From positions 99,208-163,207 of the forward strand of contig CALZJH010000009.1 of the NCBI GenBank assembly GCA_945787845.1: a stretch of DNA of 64,000 bases, in the 5' to 3' direction. The translations under genes were made by a program, and so were the position numbers. Below, one piece after another: positions 47,346-55,264 of the stretch (positions are counted from its first letter, which is position 1; each line of letters starts with the position of its first letter). This DNA comes from an uncultured Woeseiaceae bacterium (lineage in GTDB: Bacteria > Pseudomonadota > Gammaproteobacteria > Steroidobacterales > Woeseiaceae). The notes beneath the pieces are model-generated. The model had not been told where the DNA came from. It did not search any database and saw nothing but the letters and a program-made list of their open reading frames with translations.

Positions 47346-50300
47346 ATCTCGCGCGTGTAGATCCGCTTGGAGTTGCCGTCATAGATGCCGAATGTGGCGG
47401 TGCCTGTTGGGTCTTCCAGTCCGGGTATTGACGTATTCCAGTCGAATTCCAGCCACGCCGGCACGTCGGCGTTCACATCGACGCTGCCCTGGTTGCCGTT
47501 GCCTGGGGCGAGCAGGTAAAGGTTGAAATCCCCGCCCAACGGCGGTTCGCGATAGCGTTTTCCTGCCGGTCCCGCTGCTGCGCAACCCGCACCACTGTCT
47601 CCGGGATTGCCGTTGTCGAGCACACAGGTGTCACCCGCGGTCAGGCTATCGGTGAAGTTCGAAAGGGTCTGGGTGACATTCGTCGTACAACTATCGTCCG
47701 TATTGACTATAAATCCGGTCGCTGCATCGACGAAGTATTCGGAGCGCATCGGCACGGCGAGATCGACGAGTTCAGAACCAATTGCATTGTTAATGCGAAC
47801 ACGGCCGTAGCGCATGCTGGCGCCGGTGTCGAAATTGATGCTCGAAAATTCCACGGGGGAGCCTGGCGTCGTCACGCCATCGGTGTCGAATATCTCGATG
47901 CTCAGGCTGATATCTGCATCGAACGCCGCTTCGGGCGCAGATCGCAGAAACGCGATGCCGGTGCCCGAGTCGAACAGCAATGTACTGCTGCCGCCACCGC
48001 TATCGGTGACTACCGGGTCACTACTTGCGGGCGGTAATCCGGTCAAATCCAGGGTGCCGACCGCGGATGTGTACTGGCGGTTCAGCAGACTGAGATTGGT
48101 TATTTTGAAAAACGAGCTCGTGTAGTTCTGCGTGATGCCGCCGTTTGCGGCGCGTGCGGTCACGGTGATCAAAGGGCTGACGTCATAGCCGAATGGCTGC
48201 CCGATGTAGCTGAATGCGCCGGCCGCGCACTGGGTATCGAATGCCGGGGCATTGAGCGCGGTTGTAAAATGATCTGGTATGAAGCGTCCGACGTTACCGG
48301 ATGCAAGACCCGTGACGTTGCCGCCACCGAGGTAGTCTCCGTCACCGATTGAGGGCTGGAGCGTGATGATGCCGACCTCCGGCCAGGTAAAACCCGTGCC
48401 GGTTGCCGAGCCGCCGCTGAAGCTGCCAAAGCCGAGAGCCGGGCTGATTCCCGGATCGTTGCCGCCCACCGGTGCCGCCAGGCTGCTGGTCAGAAGTACG
48501 GTCTCCGGCGCACTTTCCCGGCCGAAATTTGGCGTCACGTCAGCTTCGGCGTCGTAGGCGGTTACCGTGACAGAAAACGGTGCTCCGGCGGCGACAAAGA
48601 CCGGGCCGGACGCGTCCGCTGCGGCCGGATTGGGGTTGCCCAATGCATCCTCGATGCCGCTCAGTCCGAAGTAAGCCGGTTTGACGACGAAGTTGGCGGT
48701 GGCGCCGCGAATGCCTGTCGGCAAGTCGGGATGATTACCGCTGTCGTCCTTGACCAGCACCTGGATACTCCCGGCATCCTTGTATTTCGCGGTGACGGCG
48801 GCCTGACCGTTCGCAAACACTACGGCCTGATTGCTTGCGGACCCTTCCACGGTGCCTATCGCGCTGCCGTCAATCGTGGGTACGATCGTGCCGGTGGCGG
48901 GGTCCGCCCGGTCAAACCAGAATTTCAGGTTTTGCGCGCCGTTGTAGGACTCGATGATGCCGCAGGCCGGGTCGTTTGCGGTCTGGCCGTAGGCCGCGAG
49001 GAAGATGTTGAAATCCGTCCCTGCAATTTGCGTGGTGCCAAATGGCGCGATGACGCCCGGTGGCGGGTTGCTGAGCGCTGTGGCCGTCAAGGTAAAGCCG
49101 CTGGCGGAGAACTCGATGTTGCCTTCCGCGTCATTGTCGCGAACGGCCGGGTCGCTGGTCTGGTAGACATCGATGTCCAGGATAGGCGTGCCCGAGGCAT
49201 AGCTGAGGGCGAATACGGCGGAGGACTCGCCGAGTGGCCAGTCGTAGCTCGCCAGGCCGTCGTCAGGGATCGGGTCGGTAAAGGTCCCCCCACCGCTGAT
49301 GAGCACCCAGGTTCCGTTACCGGTCTGGGTATCCAGCGTCACCGGCTCGTCGTAGTTGTTGACGGGATTGGCCTGTGCGTCTTCGATCGTCACGGTCATA
49401 GTTTCTGCGAGGCAATGGATGCCATAGTTGTCGTGATTGATGGTGAACACGACCGAGTCATCCACGCAGGAAGTGATTTGGGCATTTTTCCCCGCGAAAT
49501 AGGCGTTGCCGCTGGCCGACACCCAGACATCCTTGATTTCCTCATCGGACCGGGTGTCCTCCTGCCACGTGACGCCGTCGAACTGCACGACGATGCCGTC
49601 CTTGCCCGCGGCGACAACCTGGCTGCCAAAGCCCGACACACCCCTGAGATCCTTACTCGCGCTCGCCACGAGGGTGCAACTCGCGCCATCGTACTGGTAT
49701 ATGTCCTTTTTCTTCACGAGATAGATGTCGCCGCTACCGTCACCCCAGAGATCCTCGAATCCTTTGCCGAAATCGCAGGAGGCATCCGGTGTCGCCCAGG
49801 TACCGGTATTGCGATCGTAGCGGTACAGCGTACCGTCGGTGTCCAGCGCAAAGAAAAAGTTACTATCGCCCCAGGCGTCCACAAGCCTTTCCTTGCCAGT
49901 GCCCGCGGCTGTGCCCTGATCGGTCCAGGTCGAACCGTCAAAATAGAACAGTGCGCCTTTTTCACCGACAACCCAGGCCGCGGTGGCGGAGTCTGCCCAG
50001 ACGCCGAACAAATCGTCTTTGGTGAAGCCGGTATGGGATATCCAGTTGCCTGCAACCAGTTGCAGGGTTTCGCCTTTCTTGCCGACCGCAAACGCTGTCG
50101 AGTTGTCGACGACTTCGACGTCGTTGAGATCCTCGTCGTCCGGACTGGCCATGAGATTCCAGGCGGCACCGTCATAGCGGTAAATGATGCCTTTCTTGCC
50201 GACACCGATGATATTGGTGTCCGAACTGCCCGATATGCCGAGGAATTCCCTGTTGCCGACCGTCTGGGTGGTGCACACCTGTGCAGCGGGCGTGTCGACC

Positions 50301-50377
50301 GGAACGAGGGCAAGCAGCACGGCCATCAACACGGCAGTCTGCATGGCTGAAATCGATCTTGCTGAAGTGCGTCTCAT
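47339..50377 (-). CDS. mshQ: MSHA biogenesis protein MshQ-like large surface protein
   Basis: From ATG 50377 (GAGGAAA upstream) the product has 1012 residues with a signal peptide ending near DTPAA. The first part (about 35-330) contains repeats of about 40-45 residues (YRYDGAAWNLMASPDDEDL; VVQFDGVTWQ) resembling a beta-propeller. The rest is beta-rich, and its C-terminal third resembles the conserved end of MshQ, with VRINNAIGSELVDLAVPM. As the last gene of the pilus locus it is probably a secreted tip or adhesion component. The longer frame to 50536 has no signal at its start. Confidence 0.8.
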   Translation of the reverse strand: MRRTSARSISAMQTAVLMAVLLALVPVDTPAAQVCTTQTVGNREFLGISGSSDTNIIGVGKKGIIYRYDGAAWNLMASPDDEDLNDVEVVDNSTAFAVGKKGETLQLVAGNWISHTGFTKDDLFGVWADSATAAWVVGEKGALFYFDGSTWTDQGTAAGTGKERLVDAWGDSNFFFALDTDGTLYRYDRNTGTWATPDASCDFGKGFEDLWGDGSGDIYLVKKKDIYQYDGASCTLVASASKDLRGVSGFGSQVVAAGKDGIVVQFDGVTWQEDTRSDEEIKDVWVSASGNAYFAGKNAQITSCVDDSVVFTINHDNYGIHCLAETMTVTIEDAQANPVNNYDEPVTLDTQTGNGTWVLISGGGTFTDPIPDDGLASYDWPLGESSAVFALSYASGTPILDIDVYQTSDPAVRDNDAEGNIEFSASGFTLTATALSNPPPGVIAPFGTTQIAGTDFNIFLAAYGQTANDPACGIIESYNGAQNLKFWFDRADPATGTIVPTIDGSAIGTVEGSASNQAVVFANGQAAVTAKYKDAGSIQVLVKDDSGNHPDLPTGIRGATANFVVKPAYFGLSGIEDALGNPNPAAADASGPVFVAAGAPFSVTVTAYDAEADVTPNFGRESAPETVLLTSSLAAPVGGNDPGISPALGFGSFSGGSATGTGFTWPEVGIITLQPSIGDGDYLGGGNVTGLASGNVGRFIPDHFTTALNAPAFDTQCAAGAFSYIGQPFGYDVSPLITVTARAANGGITQNYTSSFFKITNLSLLNRQYTSAVGTLDLTGLPPASSDPVVTDSGGGSSTLLFDSGTGIAFLRSAPEAAFDADISLSIEIFDTDGVTTPGSPVEFSSINFDTGASMRYGRVRINNAIGSELVDLAVPMRSEYFVDAATGFIVNTDDSCTTNVTQTLSNFTDSLTAGDTCVLDNGNPGDSGAGCAAAGPAGKRYREPPLGGDFNLYLLAPGNGNQGSVDVNADVPAWLEFDWNTSIPGLEDPTGTATFGIYDGNSKRIYTREIY

Positions 50378-50399
50378 CGGAGTTTCCTCGGCCAGCTCG

Positions 50400-50807
50400 T
50401 CATGATATGTCCGTGACCGTCGCGCGAATGCGTCGGGAAACGTAGTCCGGGCTGCCATAGCTGCCGGAATAAGCGAATGCCTCAAGTACGTAGATGCTGG
50501 TCGTTGTCGTGCCCTCGGCATGGCTGGAACTCGCACAGGTCGTACTCACCGTGAACCCGGCGAGTCCGGCTTCGGTCAGCGACACGGTCGAGTTGCCACA
50601 GCTGCCGTTGGCGATTGCCTGGTAGGCCGACCACTCGATGCCAGCCTGGGCAGCGGAGTAGGCGCGCACGCTCTGCATGCTCAGGACCACACCCTGGTGC
50701 TCGACCGCAGTCAGGCGCACGGCGACAGCGCCCAGCACCGCCAGCACCACGAGCAGGAACAAGGCCGGGATGAGAGAGAAGCCGCGTTGTCCGGTTTTGT
50801 CATGCAT
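50400..50807 (-). CDS. mshP: MSHA pilus minor component MshP
   Basis: A 135-residue pilin-like protein starting at ATG 50807 after AGGAG. The leader ends QRG, followed by FSLIPALFLLVVLAVLG. The fifth mature residue is Pro, not the usual Glu, as in PilX/GspK-type tip pilins that need no Glu5 pairing. Two cysteines (NGSCGN and STTCAS) may form a disulfide. Neighbours fix the identity as MshP. Confidence 0.82.
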   Translation of the reverse strand: MHDKTGQRGFSLIPALFLLVVLAVLGAVAVRLTAVEHQGVVLSMQSVRAYSAAQAGIEWSAYQAIANGSCGNSTVSLTEAGLAGFTVSTTCASSSHAEGTTTTSIYVLEAFAYSGSYGSPDYVSRRIRATVTDIS

Positions 50808-50820
50808 CCGTCGTGAGCTC

Positions 50821-51678
50821 CTAAGGCACATTCTGCACATGAACCTGGTGCAACAGTGAAATTGTCTCGCCGCTGTCGGCAATGCTGATCTGTAGTGTCA
50901 CCAGGCCGGCGCGCTGCGACGTTCCCGGTGCGTAAGTGATACTGCAGGCGCTGATGTGGCTCGCGATAAGCGTATTCGTGGCTCCCGCTGCGCTAAGCTC
51001 AGCCGCACTGTCGCGATTCGACTGGCTGGCCGCGATGCTGTAGCCCGCATAGCGCGTCAGCGTACCTGCGCCGAGGTCGCAGAGGTAACTCAAGGGTCCA
51101 TCGACCAGAAAGACTCTTTGTGCCGGCGAACCGTAGGCAAAGCGAAAGGCCGGGGAGAGCGTCACGTTGTCCTCGCCGGCGACCGCGTCTGCGTCGATGT
51201 TAATCTGCGTACCCGGTGGCGTGATCACATTGGCCAGCTCGTAGGCATTGGCGCCAGGAACACCGACGTTGTAAATGGACAGGTAATGGCTGGTCGAGGT
51301 AAACGGCTTACTGATGCCCGTGAACGCGCCTATGCTGTTGAAGGCATCGTCGCTCGTCGTGAAGTCGAGTTGTTTGGTCGCATCGTCGGGCGGCGGTTTT
51401 TCACGATAGCGGACACCGTCGATCGTGTTGATCATTTCGAGGGCAACTACGGATCCCGACCCGGTGACCCGGATACTGTTCGGCAACGCACGATGCACGT
51501 CGCGAGACATACGGTGCAACGAGGTCTCGGCGAGATCGACAAGTTCGGCGCGCCGCACCTGGTCGGTATAGCCACGAATCGGACCCGCGATGAACATCGC
51601 CATGAAGGACACGACGATCGTGCTCAGAACGATGACGACGACGAGTTCGATTAATGTGAAGCCGCTGGCGTTACGCAT
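50821..51678 (-). CDS. mshO: MSHA pilus minor pilin MshO
   Basis: A 285-residue prepilin starting at ATG 51678: leader MRNASG, then FTLIELVVVIVLSTIVVSF with Glu5. A much longer frame upstream overlaps mshD and is not real. Two Cys (SYLCDLG and ISACSIT) may form a disulfide. It lies 7 bases after mshD and 13 before mshP, the standard MSHA order. Confidence 0.86.
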   Translation of the reverse strand: MRNASGFTLIELVVVIVLSTIVVSFMAMFIAGPIRGYTDQVRRAELVDLAETSLHRMSRDVHRALPNSIRVTGSGSVVALEMINTIDGVRYREKPPPDDATKQLDFTTSDDAFNSIGAFTGISKPFTSTSHYLSIYNVGVPGANAYELANVITPPGTQINIDADAVAGEDNVTLSPAFRFAYGSPAQRVFLVDGPLSYLCDLGAGTLTRYAGYSIAASQSNRDSAAELSAAGATNTLIASHISACSITYAPGTSQRAGLVTLQISIADSGETISLLHQVHVQNVP

Positions 51679-51685
51679 GACAGCC

Positions 51686-52144
51686 TCAGAACCGGATGCG
51701 GTAGGCGCTGACTGTGAAATTAATGTCAGCAGCCCAGCTAACGTTGACGTCGATGCGCAGCGCGTCCGTTGAGGGTACGCCGGGCAGGGCCGCCGATGTA
51801 TTGACCGCGACTGCAATCGTGTAGTCGGCCAGAGCCGGTATTGCATTGCCGAATTGATCGCGCGCGCCGGCATCGGACAAGCCGTCGTAGTCGTCCACAT
51901 CGTCGAAAGCAGCGCGGGTGGCTTCACCGTCCACACCGTCAGGATCGGCAAAAGACTTGAGCAGGATCTCCTCGAGGTAGGCCTCGGCAATCGATGTTGC
52001 CTGCCGGCGAACCATAGGGTCGGCGCTGCTGCCCGTGGTCATCGCAAGGGTTGCAAGAACCGCGCTCGCGGCTACCGCGACGATCACGATCGATATCAGC
52101 AACTCCACGAGAGTGACGCCGTTTTGGTTCTTGTGAGCGAACAT
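51686..52144 (-). CDS. mshD: MSHA pilus minor pilin MshD
   Basis: A 152-residue prepilin: leader MFAHKNQNG, then VTLVELLISIVIVAVAASA with Glu5. The body is acidic and beta-rich. It resembles PilV/GspI-type minor pilins. Spacing to mshC (10 bases) and mshO (7 bases) indicates one transcript. Confidence 0.86.
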   Translation of the reverse strand: MFAHKNQNGVTLVELLISIVIVAVAASAVLATLAMTTGSSADPMVRRQATSIAEAYLEEILLKSFADPDGVDGEATRAAFDDVDDYDGLSDAGARDQFGNAIPALADYTIAVAVNTSAALPGVPSTDALRIDVNVSWAADINFTVSAYRIRF

Positions 52145-52154
52145 GGCTGCGCCG

Positions 52155-52691
52155 TCAGGGTGTTACTACGAGGCCGCTTTCTGCCTCGATCACCAGGGAC
52201 CAGGAGCCGACGCTGATGGCCTGATCGGCGGCCAGGTTAGTGCGGCCAAGCGCATCGTAGGTAAAGCTCAGCGGCGGCGTCAGTGTGGTGTCGGACGGTG
52301 CCGTTCCACTAACTGCCTGGCCGTCGGCAAGCAAGACCGGTAACGGAAAGCTCGAATCCGCTGTGTCGCAATGGCCACCACCGGCAATGGCCTGCTGATG
52401 TAGCTCGTAGGTTTGGGCAGTAAGATTGACGCGTACGCGACAGCCACTGGCTACCGCGACCTTCTGCGCATAGCGCACGGCGCTGGTCAATTCATTGAAA
52501 TAGCCGCGTTCCTGGAAAACAGAATTGCTGAAGAAGCGCGGTCCGGCTACCGCACCCAGGATGCCAACGATGACGATGACAAGGACGAGTTCGACCGCGG
52601 TAAATCCCGCACTAGTGGCGGGAGCGGCAAAGCGGGCCTGCGGAATCCATCCTCGGCCTCGTAGTATGCGCCTGCTCATGCGGCATGGCAT
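52155..52691 (-). CDS. mshC: MSHA pilus minor pilin MshC
   Basis: A 178-residue GspH-like prepilin with an unusually long leader (28 residues) ending TSAG before FTAVELVLVIVIVGILGAV. ATG 52679 is an alternative start four codons in; GGAGG lies upstream of 52691. RYAQKVAVASGCRVRV is typical of GspH/MshC. Two Cys (SGCR and GHCD) may be paired. Confidence 0.85.
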   Translation of the reverse strand: MPCRMSRRILRGRGWIPQARFAAPATSAGFTAVELVLVIVIVGILGAVAGPRFFSNSVFQERGYFNELTSAVRYAQKVAVASGCRVRVNLTAQTYELHQQAIAGGGHCDTADSSFPLPVLLADGQAVSGTAPSDTTLTPPLSFTYDALGRTNLAADQAISVGSWSLVIEAESGLVVTP

Positions 52692-52782
52692 TCAGCACCT
52701 CCATATATCGACAGCCATACCTGGCGCTGCTTGCGTCAGTCGCGAACTGTGTGCGAGGAGGGTCGTACCGAGAGGAACCGTG

Positions 52783-52866
52783 ATGACTACCATCTGCTCA
52801 GTGCGCACAAAGCCAGCCTTCCTGGCCCTGTTGATGGTGGCCATCACGGTATTCTCCGGTTACTAG
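52783..52866 (+). CDS. Candidate 27-residue membrane peptide antisense to the mshA-mshC gap
   Basis: An ATG with a good ribosome-binding site (AGAGGAA, five bases upstream) opens a 27-codon frame ending TAG at 52864-52866, opposite the mshA stop. The peptide MTTICSVRTKPAFLALLMVA continues ITVFSGY and has one possible membrane span. The 170-base gap has no other gene. It could be chance; no homologue is known to me. Confidence 0.25.
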   Translation: MTTICSVRTKPAFLALLMVAITVFSGY

Positions 52867-53294
52867 CAGTCGGTAACGTCGACTGTGATGGTGGGCGACG
52901 AGTTAGCGGCTGCCTGCGCGTAAGTCACGCTGCAGTTGGCCGGCGTCGTGGCGCCATCTTTTGAGAACACGCCTGTTGTGGCGTCGTAGCTGAAACCGGT
53001 GATATCCAGCAGCGCATCGTCAATAGATGCAAGCGTCGGATAGCGGTTCGCCATGGCGACAGAAGTACCTTCCATCGATACTGCTGCAGCAGGTGCTGCT
53101 CCCGTTGCCAGTGACAGGCTGTGTGCCAGCGTCGCAGCACTGCGTACGCTACCGCCAAGACCCTGCACGGCGGCTTCACGAGCCTCAGTTTCGAGGTTGG
53201 CAAAGCGCGGAATCGCAAATGCGGCCAGAATGCCGAGGACGGTGATAACCACCACCAACTCGATGAGTGTGAAACCTCCAACTGCCTTCTTCAT
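52863..53294 (-). CDS. mshA: Major MSHA pilin MshA
   Basis: A 143-residue type IVa prepilin: leader MKKAVGG, then FTLIELVVVITVLGILAAFAIPRF with Glu5. ATG 53294 has GGAGAG upstream; the longer frame to 53396 is not real. Two Cys near the C-terminus (ANCSVTY and VTDC) form the D-loop disulfide. It polymerises into the MSHA pilus used for surface attachment. A CRP-like site lies 140 bases upstream, so mshA probably has its own promoter. Confidence 0.92.
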   Translation of the reverse strand: MKKAVGGFTLIELVVVITVLGILAAFAIPRFANLETEAREAAVQGLGGSVRSAATLAHSLSLATGAAPAAAVSMEGTSVAMANRYPTLASIDDALLDITGFSYDATTGVFSKDGATTPANCSVTYAQAAANSSPTITVDVTDC

Positions 53295-53433
53295 GTCTTT
53301 CTCTCCAGTTTGCTGGCGACCTTTGCCGGCAGCCAGGGTTTGCCCAAAATATTCAAATTTTCCAAGAGTTTGCGAGCTGTAGACCCGCCTCCTCATAGCT
53401 TTCGAGCATTCTTCCGAAAAGCGGGTTTTTTGT

Positions 53434-53451
53434 CTGTGACTCTATTCACAG
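53434..53451. promoter_or_regulatory. CRP/Vfr-like binding site upstream of mshA
   Basis: CTGTGACTCTATTCACAG has perfect TGTGA-N6-TCACA half-sites, extended by one base each side. It lies in the 195-base gap between mshB and mshA, centred about 148 bases before the mshA ATG. On the minus strand AAGAAT (53408-53413) lies at the class II distance and might be the -10. The gap also holds a short AT-rich stretch and no gene. Confidence 0.6.
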
Positions 53452-53489
53452 TTATGTAAACTGTCTTCGGCCACGTGTCAGGCAGGTAT

Positions 53490-54041
53490 TTACGGACCCG
53501 CCTGTTTGCGGCCTGCCAGCCATTCCGTACCCGCCACGCGGTGCAGGCGTATGCCCCACAGTTCGTCGGCACCGGGCTCGAAACTGCCGCTGCCGTTACG
53601 ATCCTCAAAGGCAACGCGAACTTCGAATTCCGTATCGGCATCTGTCTCGTTATCGCTTGTATTTCCGAACGGCCGGCCTTTGCGGTATACAAGGCGCCGC
53701 GTGCTCAGGTCGAAGTACCAGTTGCGCCTTGGGACCGCAGCCGCCTCACTACTGTGAAATTCCCCGGCATAATTGCCGGGTGGTTCGAGCATGAGTTCCA
53801 TTGGATTCGTACCGTCAAGCTCCCCAATCGTCGCTGAGCGACCGCCAGCGATGCGCTTTGCTGCGGACATCGTGAGAGCACTGCGAATCTGGCTTTCGGT
53901 GGTTAGCACGCCGACCCGCTCCGCCTCGTCGATATACGGCAACAAGCGGCCCAGCGCGACGGCCAGCAGGATGCCGATGATGCTGATTACAAGCACCAGC
54001 TCCAGCATGGAGAACCCACGTATTCGTGAGTCGATTATCAT
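53490..54041 (-). CDS. mshB: MSHA pilin-like protein MshB
   Basis: A 183-residue prepilin: leader MIIDSRIRG, then FSMLELVLVISIIGILLAV with Glu5. ATG 54041 overlaps the mshG stop by four bases, so it belongs to the upstream machinery transcript; the longer frame to 54068 is less likely. Position matches mshF/mshB of other MSHA loci; the pilin leader favours MshB. The C-terminal half is charged and lacks the pilin disulfide. Confidence 0.75.
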   Translation of the reverse strand: MIIDSRIRGFSMLELVLVISIIGILLAVALGRLLPYIDEAERVGVLTTESQIRSALTMSAAKRIAGGRSATIGELDGTNPMELMLEPPGNYAGEFHSSEAAAVPRRNWYFDLSTRRLVYRKGRPFGNTSDNETDADTEFEVRVAFEDRNGSGSFEPGADELWGIRLHRVAGTEWLAGRKQAGP

Positions 54042-55264
54042 GCTCTTGCCGCGGCGACCATATCCCACATCGGCAGGAAGACACCGAGAGCGAGTACCAG
54101 GACAACGACTCCAACGAGGACAATGAGAATTGGCTCCAGGGCCGCGCTCAGGTTTTCCAGGTCGTAATCCACTTCGCGCTTGTAGTGATCCGCGGATTCG
54201 TGCAGCAGCTCGGGCAAGGCGCCGGTCTCCTCACCAAGTGCGATCATCTGTAGCACCAGCGGCGTAAACAAACCGGTCGGATGGGCAGTGCGCGACAGCG
54301 ATTCCCCGTGCTCAATACCATTGCTGACATGCGACAGCTTGTCGCTAAGGTAGGCGTTGCCTATGGCTCCGGACACCGTGTCGAGTGTCACATTCATCGG
54401 CAATCCGGATTCGAGTGAAATCGCGAGTGATCGGGTGATGCGCGACAGCGCAGCGTTGCGCATGATCACACCGGTCACAGGAATCCTGAGCTTAAGTCGG
54501 TCCCAGCGAAAACGTCCCTGGTCGGTTCGTATATAAGAGGATACCGATGCCGCCATCACGCCACCCATCAGCAGCACCTTCCACCAGTGATTCACGGCGA
54601 AGTCGGACGCGCCCATGATGATGCGGGTCGGTAGCGGTATGTTGTCGCCCAGTACCCTGAATATAGGCGCGAAATTCGGAATCACGAAAATGGTGATGAT
54701 CGACAGCGCAATGGCGATGCTGATCAGGACGATGATCGGATAACGGACCGCCGATCGGACCCGGTCGCGGACCTGCTGGTCCATGGTCAGGTAGTCGTAC
54801 ATCCGTTGAAACGCAACATCGACGGTTCCCGTCGCCTCACCGACCTCGATGATGCTGATGAATAACTGCGAGAAGATTTGCGGGTGACGCTGCAACGACT
54901 GCGACAGGCTGCGGCCCGATTCGAGGTAGACGATCACGTCCTGCAACGCTTCCTTAAGGACGACGTTGTGCGTCGTTTCGGCGAGCCCGCTCAATCCCTG
55001 CAGAAGGGGCAGGCCGGTTCGCGTAATGACGTGCATTTGACGGCAAAAAAGACATAGATCCTTGGTCGTGGGCTTGCCGCCACCCAGTTGTCTCCACAGG
55101 TCGGTAACCGTCTTGCCGCCGTGATCAATTGCGGCAATGATTTCTGTCGGCGTGACGCCGACCCTGATGAGTCGCTCCGCGACCGCTTCTGATGACGAGC
55201 CGTTGATGCGTCCACTAACCAGGGTTCCGGTGGAGGATCGGCCTTTGTAAGAGAACTCAGCCAT
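54038..55264 (-). CDS. mshG: MSHA pilus inner-membrane platform protein MshG
   Basis: A 408-residue GspF/PilC-family protein with two cytoplasmic helical domains and about three membrane segments (near 170-195, 220-240 and 375-400). FCRQMHVITRTGLPLLQGL and IALGEETGALPELL are family motifs. It links the MshE motor to the pilus base. The start overlaps mshE by eight bases. Confidence 0.92.
   Translation of the reverse strand: MAEFSYKGRSSTGTLVSGRINGSSSEAVAERLIRVGVTPTEIIAAIDHGGKTVTDLWRQLGGGKPTTKDLCLFCRQMHVITRTGLPLLQGLSGLAETTHNVVLKEALQDVIVYLESGRSLSQSLQRHPQIFSQLFISIIEVGEATGTVDVAFQRMYDYLTMDQQVRDRVRSAVRYPIIVLISIAIALSIITIFVIPNFAPIFRVLGDNIPLPTRIIMGASDFAVNHWWKVLLMGGVMAASVSSYIRTDQGRFRWDRLKLRIPVTGVIMRNAALSRITRSLAISLESGLPMNVTLDTVSGAIGNAYLSDKLSHVSNGIEHGESLSRTAHPTGLFTPLVLQMIALGEETGALPELLHESADHYKREVDYDLENLSAALEPILIVLVGVVVLVLALGVFLPMWDMVAAARA

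Noticed and set aside
48731-50350. 539-codon plus-strand frame opposite mshQ
   Set aside because: Low-complexity antisense translation without motifs; the minus strand has signal peptide and repeats.
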